DNA from: a virus
Direction: 5' to 3' (one strand)
DNA length: 20,865 nucleotides
Virus record (IMG/VR): IMGVR_UViG_3300045257_000401
Location: 1-20,865 of that record
Each line of letters starts with the position of its first letter. Positions within the stretch are counted from its first letter, which is position 1. A model generated the notes under the pieces. It made no database searches. It was not told where the DNA came from and saw only the letters and a list, made by a program, of their open reading frames with translations. Positions 5,771 to 11,780 of the stretch are shown piece by piece. A program made the translations under genes and the position numbers.

Positions 5771-5848
5771 TTAGTGGAATGAGCCGATTGCCACTTTCGG
5801 CAATAGCAAGAACATTAGGACACATAAAACGATAAGAAGTTTGTACAC
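5771..5848 (-). CDS. possible 25-residue membrane micro-protein
   Basis: A GTG-started frame (5846-5848) ending with TAA at 5771-5773, almost entirely one membrane segment (YKLLIVLCVLMFLLLP) with a short tail. The stop lies 4 bases before the next ATG (5766), a coupling arrangement. No SD is visible before the GTG, so the start is uncertain. The hydrophobic pattern and the second micro membrane protein nearby (5361-5441) are the reasons for listing it. Confidence 0.4.
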   Translation of the reverse strand: MYKLLIVLCVLMFLLLPKVAIGSFH

Positions 5849-5914
5849 GCATGAGTTGGTTGGCGCTTTTAGATGTCAACTAAAATGCGAGTTTTGTTTA
5901 CTTCCGGCGGTGCG

Positions 5915-5932
5915 ATGTCAACTTGTTGACAT
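5915..5932. promoter_or_regulatory. operator-like palindrome ATGTCAAC-TT-GTTGACAT
   Basis: Two perfect 8-bp inverted arms (5915-5922 and 5925-5932) with a 2-bp centre. A matching half site, ATGTCAAC, occurs at 5873-5880, and related TTGTCAAC half sites at 5321-5328, 5342-5349 and 5354-5361. The arms also contain TTGACA. This looks like a repressor or activator site controlling the small-gene cluster; no repressor gene is visible in the window. Confidence 0.5.
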
Positions 5933-5955
5933 TTTTCCAGCGGTGAATTATTAGC

Positions 5956-5996
5956 AAAAAGGGTTGTGGGGCGTGCCGTTGTTATCTGGCCGCCCC
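5956..5996 (-). terminator. terminator after the DUF932 gene
   Basis: On the minus strand GGGGCGGCC pairs with GGC-A-CGCCCC (outer arms 5991-5996 and 5968-5973, one bulged A), followed by ACAACCC and five Ts (5956-5960). It lies directly after the stop at 6006. Confidence 0.7.
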
Positions 5997-6005
5997 TTGA
6001 TAGTT

Positions 6006-6734
6006 TTACTTGACGTGTTCCAGAAACGGCGCCAGCTTGCCGGTGGCCTTGAACTGCGGTATCGGCTCCAGCTCCTTGAAGGCCGACGTGAAGGCGTTGG
6101 ACATGCTCCACATGGTGCGGGGCTGAAACTCCTCGTGCTGCGGATTGAAATACAGGCTGTGGACTTTCCGGTCCAGGTGACGCGGCGCGCTGTCCAGTTC
6201 GCCCTCGATGAAGGCGCGGTAGATGATGAGGCGGGCGGTAACGTCGGTGAGCTGGCTTCCCTGCCAGAGTTCGACGGACTTGACCATCGGCTCGAAATTC
6301 CGCTGCATGGAATCCACTCCGATGGACAGGGCGTTTTGCAGGCTGAAGTGTTTGGAGTGCTTGGCCAGGACCGGCTCAAAGTCGCCGGTGAAAGCCATGT
6401 TCTCGCAAACGAATACCCGGTAGCCGACAGTCATGGCCAGCCGCATGCTCTTGTCATGGGCGTTCCTGATGCCAAGGGCGAAGCGGCAGCCGCTGAAGGT
6501 GGTTTCAAGTTCCATAATCCCGAACATCTTCATGCCGTCGCGGGACACGGCGTATTCTTCCTTGTGGACGCCGATATGGCGGAAGCCGAGGGTTTCAACC
6601 AGGGCGCCGATTACCTCGTGGTGCGGAATGACCTGGTGTGTAGCGGTGGACATCGGAGTTGGCACAAGCGCCAGCTCCTGGCGGTTCATCTTGTGGTCGT
6701 TGTAGCTGATGAGCGTCGTTTCGGTTTGGGGCAT
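6006..6734 (-). CDS. DUF932 family protein
   Basis: A 242-residue protein with a strong SD (AAGGAGG) 6 bases before the ATG. The middle carries the DUF932 (phage/plasmid-like TIGR03299) signature: GIRNAHDKS at about 88-96 and GYRVFVCENMAFTGD at about 104-118, followed by a helical region containing repeated K/E/F positions. The family is common on phages and plasmids, and its biochemical function is still not settled; an association with DNA metabolism or counter-defence is often suspected. The gene stands alone between its own leader (promoter at 6971-6998, attenuator-like segments, cloverleaf) and its own terminator, so it is an independently controlled single-gene unit. Length is slightly below that of many DUF932 proteins. 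Confidence 0.85.
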   Translation of the reverse strand: MPQTETTLISYNDHKMNRQELALVPTPMSTATHQVIPHHEVIGALVETLGFRHIGVHKEEYAVSRDGMKMFGIMELETTFSGCRFALGIRNAHDKSMRLAMTVGYRVFVCENMAFTGDFEPVLAKHSKHFSLQNALSIGVDSMQRNFEPMVKSVELWQGSQLTDVTARLIIYRAFIEGELDSAPRHLDRKVHSLYFNPQHEEFQPRTMWSMSNAFTSAFKELEPIPQFKATGKLAPFLEHVK

Positions 6735-6764
6735 TAACTCCTCCTTAAGAGCTCCCTTGCGGGC

Positions 6765-6862
6765 GGTTGGTGGCGGGGGTTGACCCGCAAGCTAGGTTCT
6801 TAGCGACTCCTAGCCGGTAACGCTAAAGTGACCGAGCTACCTCACTGAGCAGCGCACCAACC
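6765..6862 (-). ncRNA. tRNA-shaped cloverleaf in the leader of the DUF932 gene
   Basis: On the minus strand a perfect 7-bp outer stem (6856-6862 with 6765-6771) encloses four arms: 6851-6853/6836-6838 with 6847-6849/6841-6843; 6831-6834/6815-6818 with one mismatch and two further pairs; 6809-6814/6791-6796; and 6784-6788/6773-6777. The first arm resembles a D-arm (CTCAGTGAGGTAGC) and the last a T-arm (GCGGGTCAACC), and the 6-bp third arm resembles a class II variable arm. It is not a normal tRNA: the T-loop has 6 bases and lacks TTC, the anticodon-like arm has no 7-base loop, and no CCA is encoded. It ends 18 bases before the SD. A degenerate tRNA or a regulatory tRNA mimic are the options. 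Confidence 0.5.
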
Positions 6863-6903
6863 GTCCAAAAGCGAATTGTTAAAGAGAGAGGCAGGGGAGC
6901 TGG

Positions 6904-6931
6904 GAAAAACAAAACTCCGGTTTGGGCGGAG
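6904..6931 (-). terminator. intrinsic terminator or attenuator
   Basis: CTCCG (6927-6931 read on the minus strand) pairs with CGGAG (6915-6919), followed by TTTTGTTTTT. It can end the lysin transcript, but it also lies downstream of the promoter at 6971-6998. GGGGAGC before it and GCTCCCC after it (around 6941 and 6897) are complementary to each other, and their GGAG and CTCC cores can also pair with the terminator arms, allowing alternative folds. Confidence 0.65.
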
Positions 6932-6970
6932 AAAACACCCGCTCCCCTAAAAAAGTGGGTACCCGAGTTC

Positions 6971-6998
6971 ATTATTGCACTTATAAACTTTTGGTCAA
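6971..6998 (-). promoter_or_regulatory. sigma-70-type promoter for the DUF932 leader
   Basis: TTGACC (6993-6998) and AATAAT (6971-6976) on the minus strand with a 16-base spacer, each five of six to consensus. Transcription would start near 6964, giving a leader of about 230 bases before the ATG at 6734. Confidence 0.6.
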
Positions 6999-7015
6999 AT
7001 CCAAGTTCTCTAAGC

Positions 7016-7024
7016 TGTGGATAA
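7016..7024 (-). promoter_or_regulatory. DnaA box, perfect TTATCCACA
   Basis: TGTGGATAA on the plus strand, two bases past the stop of the lysin gene and 18 bases upstream of the -35 of the leader promoter. It is flanked by the inverted pair CTAAG and CTTAG (7010-7014 and 7025-7029), so it sits in the loop of a small palindrome. Confidence 0.35.
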
Positions 7025-7025
7025 C

Positions 7026-7991
7026 TTAGACAAGCGTAGCCAGCTTGCTGTAATCGAAATCGTCAAAGATTTTCTCAAACTCATTGCCGAGGTAGTGCTT
7101 GTGCGTCAGGTCCATTCCAAACGGAAAGGCCTTGCTCAAGCAGAGCCCGTAGAGGCCGTGTGAAATCTCGTGGCGGGCGATGTCAACGAAGCCGTCCATG
7201 TTCGGATATGACGGCGTTTTGGTGTCCTCGTCGCAGACTATCATGGCCTTAATCGGACGGCGGGCGTAGCAGTAGCCAAGCTCATAGGCACCCGGAACAT
7301 TAAAGACCTGCCCATGCCAGTCCTTGGAAGCGATAACAAACAGGTTGATGTCGCTGCCCATGGGAACGTTGCGGTCAAACCAGTTCTCGGCGATTGCTTC
7401 CACTCTTGGGTCGGTCCCGTAAAACAGGGTGTTCCAGCCGTTTAGACTGACCAGCTTGTAGTCAATGATTAGCTCAATCCTGTTTTGGGACGCAGTGTAA
7501 AACCAATCCTGGAGCTGCGCCATCTTGGCCAGCAGGGTTTTGCTCCACTGCTGGTTGTTTAAGAGTATGGTGGTTGTGAGCTGCACCGGAAACGTGGGCG
7601 CCGGCAGGTCAAACTTAAACTGGCCCCGGAGCATGCCGTAGATTTTCGGGTAGGTCTTGGGTATCATCCGGGTGTGGTGGACCCGGCCGTCGTTGTGGAA
7701 GTTGCTCTCGGTCAGCCAGAGGTAGCCGGCACTGCAAAGATTGACCACAGCGACGTGGCCGGCGCCCATTCCCATGAATGTGCCGTCCGAGCAGACAATC
7801 ACGTCTCCAGGGCGAAAATCGCCGTCCACATTGCCAATGGGAATGCCATAGGCGTTGACGATTGCTTTCTTCTGGCCGTAGCTGTTGCCTACGACCGGGA
7901 AGTCCACGAAGTGGTGGGCGAACGTGCCGCACTCGCCGCCGATGGAGTTTTCGGGATAGGACTTTCTAAAGATTGGTGCGAGGTCAAGCAT
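7026..7991 (-). CDS. two-domain lysin: CHAP amidase plus HExxH metalloprotease-like domain
   Basis: A 321-residue protein. Residues about 15-120 look like a CHAP peptidase: catalytic-type cysteine in GGECGTFAHHF (C21), the GDVIV strand at 62-66, histidine in GMGAGHVAVV (H79) and a polar residue in LTESNF (E95 or N97). CHAP domains cut peptidoglycan stem peptides or cross-links. The C-terminal half (about 135-321) ends in a zincin-type site, ARHEISHGLYGL (H274, E275, H278), with H297 or H299 in LTHKHY as candidate third ligand. Cysteine hydrolase plus metalloprotease in one chain is unusual for an endolysin. No signal peptide is present, so release would depend on a holin; a two-membrane-segment gene lies directly upstream. 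No SD is visible. It is the last gene of the late block. Confidence 0.8.
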   Translation of the reverse strand: MLDLAPIFRKSYPENSIGGECGTFAHHFVDFPVVGNSYGQKKAIVNAYGIPIGNVDGDFRPGDVIVCSDGTFMGMGAGHVAVVNLCSAGYLWLTESNFHNDGRVHHTRMIPKTYPKIYGMLRGQFKFDLPAPTFPVQLTTTILLNNQQWSKTLLAKMAQLQDWFYTASQNRIELIIDYKLVSLNGWNTLFYGTDPRVEAIAENWFDRNVPMGSDINLFVIASKDWHGQVFNVPGAYELGYCYARRPIKAMIVCDEDTKTPSYPNMDGFVDIARHEISHGLYGLCLSKAFPFGMDLTHKHYLGNEFEKIFDDFDYSKLATLV

Positions 7992-8003
7992 AAGACGTTT
8001 AGA

Positions 8004-8183
8004 TTAGTAGAGCCAGTAGGTGCGCCGCTGGTCCTCCGGTAAGGTCCGCACGACAAAACCTCCGGCCACTACGAACACAATCACGGACCAGAGTATGAAA
8101 TTGGCGTACGGGTTGCCTTTTAGGATGATGAAAGTGTTGGACAGCCAATAAATGATAAAAGCTAAGACTACGCTAAATAACAT
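8004..8183 (-). CDS. 59-residue two-segment membrane protein, candidate holin
   Basis: Fifty-nine codons from the ATG at 8183 to a TAA at 8004-8006. Two hydrophobic segments (about residues 2-21, LFSVVLAFIIYWL, and 28-46, NFILWSVIVFVVAGGF) are joined by a short KGNP turn, and the tail is charged (RTLPEDQRRTYW). That is the profile of a class II holin, and the gene lies 12 bases upstream of the lysin. No SD is seen; the hairpin at 8205-8224 is just upstream. The larger membrane protein at 9461-9889 is a competing holin candidate. Confidence 0.7.
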   Translation of the reverse strand: MLFSVVLAFIIYWLSNTFIILKGNPYANFILWSVIVFVVAGGFVVRTLPEDQRRTYWLY

Positions 8184-8204
8184 GGAAGTGTATTTAATGA
8201 TTAA

Positions 8205-8224
8205 GGGGAGGGTTTCCCCTCCCC
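8205..8224 (-). terminator. perfect 8-bp hairpin between small late genes
   Basis: GGGGAGGG (8205-8212) and CCCTCCCC (8217-8224) are perfect complements with a 4-base loop. On the minus strand it is followed by TTAATCATT, a weak T run, so it may be a leaky terminator or an RNA processing or stability element between 8237-8401 and the candidate holin. Confidence 0.5.
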
Positions 8225-8236
8225 AACTATCTGACC

Positions 8237-8401
8237 TTAAGCGGCGGGAGTAGGAGCGGGAGCAGGCACTTCTTCCATCAGCTCGGACAATTCCACTCTT
8301 TCGTCTTGGCTTAGAGCAGGCATGGTAGGAGCGAATACGTGCGAAACGTATTTGCCTACCAATTCAAGTTCGCGCGCTGATTCTACTGGTGTTTGGGGCA
8401 T
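8237..8401 (-). CDS. 54-residue acidic protein, unknown function
   Basis: Fifty-four codons from the ATG at 8401 to a TAA at 8237-8239, with AAGGAAA five to eleven bases before the ATG as SD. The protein is a short amphipathic helix pair (ARELELVGKYVSHVF and SQDERVELSELMEE) with a Pro/Ala tail (VPAPAPTPAA). It has neither membrane segment nor metal motif. It belongs to a run of small late genes between virion and lysin genes. Family not recognised. Confidence 0.65.
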   Translation of the reverse strand: MPQTPVESARELELVGKYVSHVFAPTMPALSQDERVELSELMEEVPAPAPTPAA

Positions 8402-8435
8402 AGTTTTCCTTTCTTTGGTTATTGATTACAAAACT

Positions 8436-8621
8436 TTAAGCCGGCTGGCTCGGGTTGGTCACTGTAAACACTTCCGTCTTCACGGCTGGATTGGCCACGC
8501 TGGAAGTCAACACGATTTGCGTATTGTCCGGGCTGACGGCAACGCTAAAGCTGGTGTTGCCTGCCGCGACGTCGGCATTGATGGCCTCAACGACGGCGCT
8601 GACTAAATCAAAAATAGTCAT
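8436..8621 (-). CDS. 61-residue protein, unknown function
   Basis: A 61-residue protein with AGGG eight bases before the ATG. A short helix (FDLVSAVVEAINADVA) is followed by beta-rich sequence (SFSVAVSPDNTQIVLTSS, EVFTVTNP), an alpha/beta mini-domain without cysteines. The strand-turn-strand pattern would suit a small virion decoration or fibre accessory protein, but nothing identifies it. It lies in the same small-gene run as its neighbours at 8237-8401 and 8662-8775. Confidence 0.65.
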   Translation of the reverse strand: MTIFDLVSAVVEAINADVAAGNTSFSVAVSPDNTQIVLTSSVANPAVKTEVFTVTNPSQPA

Positions 8622-8661
8622 AGATTTCCCTTCATTGGTTATTGGTAAATGAGACTTTTCA

Positions 8662-8775
8662 CTAGGCTTTCTCCTGGAGTTCGGCCAGCTCTTTTTTTTC
8701 CGCGTTGGAGAGCTTTTCGGTCTTTTGCTTTTGTTCCAATTCTTGCTGGCGGGTTTTTTCTTCAGCAGTTTGCAT
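8662..8775 (-). CDS. 37-residue highly charged helical peptide
   Basis: Thirty-seven codons from the ATG at 8775 to a TAG at 8662-8664. A strong SD (AGGGAGG) stands 8 bases before this ATG; an in-frame ATG two codons earlier is too close to the SD. Composition is almost entirely K, E, Q, A and L in a heptad-like order (TRQQELEQKQKTEKLSNAEK), so it should form one coiled-coil helix. The excellent SD argues that it is translated. Function unknown. Confidence 0.6.
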   Translation of the reverse strand: MQTAEEKTRQQELEQKQKTEKLSNAEKKELAELQEKA

Positions 8776-8806
8776 GTTCATCACCTCCCTTGGTTGCTTG
8801 GTTAGT

Positions 8807-9217
8807 TTATTGGCAATAGGTATCAGTTATGAATTTGTAGCAGGTTTGGGGCTGGGTAGTTGTGGGAAGCCCCGTCCCAATCTGGGGAACTGAGGCCGGG
8901 CGCCATAGGCCGTCAAACTCGTGGGCGTCCTGCAAAAGCGCATTTTCATTTATGGTTACCGGCTGGCCGTTGTATGAAGGGTTGGGAAAAATCCAATCCG
9001 GGTTAGCCATTTCTGTACTGGAACCTAAAGGAAGCTGTATGGGCGCAGAACTCGGCAGGCCAACCATCCAAATCCTTGGGGTTATCGGCGTGCCGAACTT
9101 CTGGTCAGGGACCTTGCCGTCAAAAACAATAGTCCTTCCGTAGTTATTCAGGAAAGTAACTATGACTAGAACGGTAACCACCAGAGTTATAAGTACGTAA
9201 TCAAAATCTACCTTCAT
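8807..9217 (-). CDS. membrane-anchored exported protein, possible lysis accessory
   Basis: A 136-residue protein with an N-terminal membrane anchor (about residues 7-24, YVLITLVVTVLVIVTFL) and a proline- and glycine-rich exported part with two cysteines near the end (CYKF and DTYC) that could form a disulfide outside the cytoplasm. Its ATG overlaps the stop of the spanin-like gene by ATGA, so the two are translationally coupled. No lipobox is present, so it is not a standard o-spanin. It may be a lysis accessory or a membrane-anchored virion or host-surface protein. Confidence 0.65.
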   Translation of the reverse strand: MKVDFDYVLITLVVTVLVIVTFLNNYGRTIVFDGKVPDQKFGTPITPRIWMVGLPSSAPIQLPLGSSTEMANPDWIFPNPSYNGQPVTINENALLQDAHEFDGLWRPASVPQIGTGLPTTTQPQTCYKFITDTYCQ

Positions 9218-9459
9218 TTCTTGGCTTTTAACGCGTCAACGTCAATGCGGAGCTGGTCTACTTGCGCCTGCATCGATGTGGAAAAATCCCGCAACTTGTT
9301 ATCGGCGGCTATCCTGTCAAGTTGAATCTGGGCGTCGGCGGCCTTCCGCTGTTCCGTGGCTTGCAGTTGTCCGATGATCAGAAAGACCACAATGATAATC
9401 GTTGAGATGGCAAGGGCGTAGGTCGGAATCGGGTTTGGAGTGCTGAATTTTATATCCAT
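9214..9459 (-). CDS. spanin-like membrane coiled-coil protein
   Basis: An 81-residue protein with one N-terminal membrane segment (about residues 14-30, YALAISTIIIVVFLIIG) followed by a continuous coiled coil (about 32-79, QLQATEQRKAADAQIQLDRI). This is the layout of i-spanins (Rz-like), which link the inner membrane to an outer-membrane partner during lysis. The ATG is 1 base after the stop of the upstream holin-like gene, and its stop overlaps the next ATG, so three genes form a tight cassette. The spanin call rests on layout and position only. Confidence 0.6.
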   Translation of the reverse strand: MDIKFSTPNPIPTYALAISTIIIVVFLIIGQLQATEQRKAADAQIQLDRIAADNKLRDFSTSMQAQVDQLRIDVDALKAKK

Positions 9460-9460
9460 A

Positions 9461-9889
9461 TTATTTGGGTTTTAATGCATCAGTCCTTGCATTGGCTTCT
9501 TGAGCGCCCTGGGCAAGCCCCTGCTCTTTGCCGGCTGCAAGTGCCGCAGCCTGGGCGTTTTTAATGAAACCATCCAGCCGGGAGTTGACGCTTAAGTGAG
9601 TCTCCTGCGCCTTCTGGAAAGCAAGCACCGAAGCCGTGGTCGGAGTCAGAAAAGCGAATACCGCGGCGATGATGGTCAAAATGTCAGTTTGGGGACGGAA
9701 GTAGGCTATGGCAACAACAGCAGCCAAGCCGACAAAAAACATAACCGCCACCGTGACTAAGTATGGGATGTTGGATGCCTGCTTGGGAGCGACACTCATA
9801 TCAGCCAAAGTTCCCTGCTGGGTAGTAGGCGTGTCAGTCGGCGGAATTGTTGGTTGTGGAGGCATTGGGCCTTGGAAGGTGTCGGCCAT
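9461..9889 (-). CDS. holin-like membrane protein
   Basis: A 142-residue protein: a disordered Pro/Thr/Gln N-terminus (1-40), two membrane segments (about 43-64, YLVTVAVMFFVGLAAVVAIAY, split by a short turn from 70-88, ILTIIAAVFAFLTPTTASVL) and a C-terminal helix. The phrase LTPTTASVLAFQKAQETHLSVNSRLDGF resembles, in parts, the LTPTT and ETHxxVNSR positions I associate with many predicted phage holins and small membrane proteins. A promoter pair (9926-9954) lies upstream, so the lysis cassette can be read separately from the virion operon. A second holin candidate is at 8004-8183; they might be holin and antiholin. Confidence 0.65.
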   Translation of the reverse strand: MADTFQGPMPPQPTIPPTDTPTTQQGTLADMSVAPKQASNIPYLVTVAVMFFVGLAAVVAIAYFRPQTDILTIIAAVFAFLTPTTASVLAFQKAQETHLSVNSRLDGFIKNAQAAALAAGKEQGLAQGAQEANARTDALKPK

Positions 9890-9925
9890 TCCGGTGTTGC
9901 GTTAATTGTTTAACTTGCTAAGATA

Positions 9926-9954
9926 AGGATAGGTCTCTTGATAGAGTTTGGCAA
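9926..9954 (-). promoter_or_regulatory. promoter-like pair for the lysis cassette
   Basis: TTGCCA (9949-9954) and TATCCT (9926-9931) on the minus strand, spacer 17. It lies about 36 bases before the ATG at 9889 and points away from the plus-strand promoter at 9989-10017. Confidence 0.45.
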
Positions 9955-9988
9955 ACAGCTATGTAATGCGTTGTGAAGCCTTAGGCAC

Positions 9989-10017
9989 TTGACAGAAAAG
10001 GCTTTATACTGTATGGT
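9989..10017 (+). promoter_or_regulatory. sigma-70 promoter inside the late region, rightward
   Basis: A perfect -35 TTGACA (9989-9994), 17-base spacer and TATGGT (10012-10017). It points against the late operon and precedes the small plus-strand gene at 10067 by about 43 bases of leader containing a CGCG-CTT-CGCG hairpin. Confidence 0.6.
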
Positions 10018-10066
10018 TACAAGTTAGCTAATTAACCGGCGCGCTTCGCGTTTGGAAAGGAATTGC

Positions 10067-10174
10067 ATGTTGTTATTGATTGGTGTTGTCGTTGTGTGGG
10101 CTCTAATCTGGGCCAGCACCGTAGACCGTGAGTGGGATGAACGCCATCCCGGCGTTAACGAGCTTTTGGACTAG
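10067..10174 (+). CDS. 35-residue plus-strand membrane micro-protein
   Basis: Thirty-five codons from the ATG at 10067 to TAG, with SD AAAGGA five bases upstream and a strong promoter 50 bases before. The first 16 residues are one membrane segment (LLLIGVVVVWALIW); the tail is charged (DREWDERHPGVNELLD). It is the only plus-strand gene seen between 4887 and the right edge, and its 3' end overlaps the convergent 541-residue virion gene by 20 bases. A self-promoted gene inserted between late genes fits the definition of a moron, often involved in superinfection exclusion or lysogenic traits; no function can be assigned from sequence. Confidence 0.65.
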   Translation: MLLLIGVVVVWALIWASTVDREWDERHPGVNELLD

Positions 10175-11780
10175 TTGTATTGGCTATGGCGCGGCGACTG
10201 ATGATACTTCCCAGGGCCGTTAATACCCCAGGAGTTTCCAAGGCTTGATTGACTTTGTTTAAGGCTACTGCTCCTGCTGTCTGGCCCAGTGTTGAGTTTG
10301 CTAGGTGAAATACGCCCATAGCGCCCATCGCTGCTGCTGCCGCCGCCGGATCTCCGTGCAGGAGCGCTGTTCCCCCGGTGCCAAGTCCCGCCAACAATTC
10401 AAGCATATGGGTCAAGGCATGGGGCTTGGCCAACTGCGAATCAAGGGCATTACGGGCCGTTATGGACTGCGAAAGCGTGTCATAAAGGCCCGGCAACCGG
10501 ACATCCTGACCCTGAACAGTCTGGCGCAAGACGTTCGCAGCGGTCTTGTAAGAAGAAATCTTTACCGGGTCCTGGTTGATTGCCAGCCATTTGCTGTTGC
10601 CGATGAAGTCGCTGTCAATCTTCTGGCGCAAGCCGTTCAACTCCGCAGTTGTCAACTCGGGGTTGTTTTTCATTTTGGCAATCGGCAGAGTGTCCATCAG
10701 GCTCTGTACGCCCTCCGGCCCCAGCGTGTCGCCGTACTGCTTTGAGATTTGCGCTCTCATCTGTTCAATCAAATCGCTGGTGTTATGTTTGGTGGTATCG
10801 CTTGCCAGCACATCCTTGATCTGGCTGTTGGTGGCGTCAATGCTCTTTTGGGCGTCGTTCATCAGGTTCGTGGCCGTGCCGAATTTGCCCTGTTCAATCA
10901 TACCGGCTGACGGCGAGCGGTCGGCCAGGGCGGTCTTTTTGTCTACGCCAATAGCGCGGTTGTAAAGCGACTGGCTGACTGCCGGGCTGGTAAGGTACTT
11001 TGCGAATTCCGAGGCGCCCTGCACGCCTCCGCTTAGAATGCCGGTGAGCAGGCTGGTCATGCCTGCCTGTTTTTCAATATTGGTTCCGCTTTGATTTTGG
11101 TTCATTCCCTGCGTAACGCCCTGGGCGGCCCCGAACTCCGCCCCTTTGATGGCGGCGTTCGCAATCCTGCCGCCGGCGCCGGTTGCGTTTATCGGAGCCA
11201 CGATTTTGTCAATGACATTGGCCGCCTTCACCAAGGGGGCCGCGGTTGTTCCGGCGCCTGTCAGCGTTCCGGAGCCGGCCACATCCAAAGCCAGGTTGCC
11301 TGCACTTCCCAGCGTTTCTTTATTGGAGAGCTGGGTGCCCGGATCAATCTGCGCCTGGCTCGAAACACCGCCCTTATACAGATTCAGGTAATTCTGAACC
11401 GCTGTTTTCCTTTCCGGTGAACCTACCGGGTATCTCGCCATGATTATTGCCAGTTGTTGGGCTGCTGCCGCTTCCTGGTCGCCGGTCTGGTTGACTGCGC
11501 CGCTGGCAACACGCCCGGCCGTGGCAAGCCCCTGGCCAAGCTTGTCTATGCCGAGGAATTTGGAAGCCGTGTACCCCATGGTCGTCTGGCCTGGAAGCAG
11601 GCCGGTGAATTGGGGATTGTTGGGCGTGGGAGGGAGCTGCGCCGCGCCGTTGCCTGTGCCGGGCACGGCGGGTTTCCAGCCTTGCTTCAACGCCACTTCC
11701 TGGATGTCAGAAGGAGTCGGCATACTGCCAAAGTTTATGGTTTTCGGCCCCTGGTCAGTTTGGTATATGACGTTTGGCAT
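10155..11780 (-). CDS. internal virion or ejection-type protein
   Basis: A 541-residue protein low in cysteine and rich in Ala, Gly, Gln and Thr. The N-terminal 60 residues start MPNVIYQTDQGPKTINFGSM, of the kind found at the start of phage internal virion proteins. The centre (about 150-255) is a glycine/alanine-rich amphipathic stretch that could insert into membranes (GSAGNLALDVAGSGTLTGAG), and about 300-440 is helical. A hydrophobic Ala/Gly run lies near 455-495 (LLAGLGTGGTALLHGD, AAAAAMGAMG). Its start overlaps the stop of the upstream gene (TAATG), implying coupled translation. By position after a muramidase-like virion protein and by composition it is a likely DNA-ejection protein. Not confirmed by any catalytic motif. 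Confidence 0.7.
   Translation of the reverse strand: MPNVIYQTDQGPKTINFGSMPTPSDIQEVALKQGWKPAVPGTGNGAAQLPPTPNNPQFTGLLPGQTTMGYTASKFLGIDKLGQGLATAGRVASGAVNQTGDQEAAAAQQLAIIMARYPVGSPERKTAVQNYLNLYKGGVSSQAQIDPGTQLSNKETLGSAGNLALDVAGSGTLTGAGTTAAPLVKAANVIDKIVAPINATGAGGRIANAAIKGAEFGAAQGVTQGMNQNQSGTNIEKQAGMTSLLTGILSGGVQGASEFAKYLTSPAVSQSLYNRAIGVDKKTALADRSPSAGMIEQGKFGTATNLMNDAQKSIDATNSQIKDVLASDTTKHNTSDLIEQMRAQISKQYGDTLGPEGVQSLMDTLPIAKMKNNPELTTAELNGLRQKIDSDFIGNSKWLAINQDPVKISSYKTAANVLRQTVQGQDVRLPGLYDTLSQSITARNALDSQLAKPHALTHMLELLAGLGTGGTALLHGDPAAAAAAMGAMGVFHLANSTLGQTAGAVALNKVNQALETPGVLTALGSIISRRAIANTTSPKAR

Noticed and set aside
6765-6862. An ordinary tRNA gene
   Set aside because: The outer stem and arms fit, but the T-loop lacks TTC, no 7-base anticodon loop can be drawn, and no CCA follows. 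Listed as tRNA-like instead.
10139-10157. Hairpin AACGCC/GGCGTT as terminator of the 541-residue virion gene
   Set aside because: No T run on the minus strand, and it lies within the plus-strand micro-gene.
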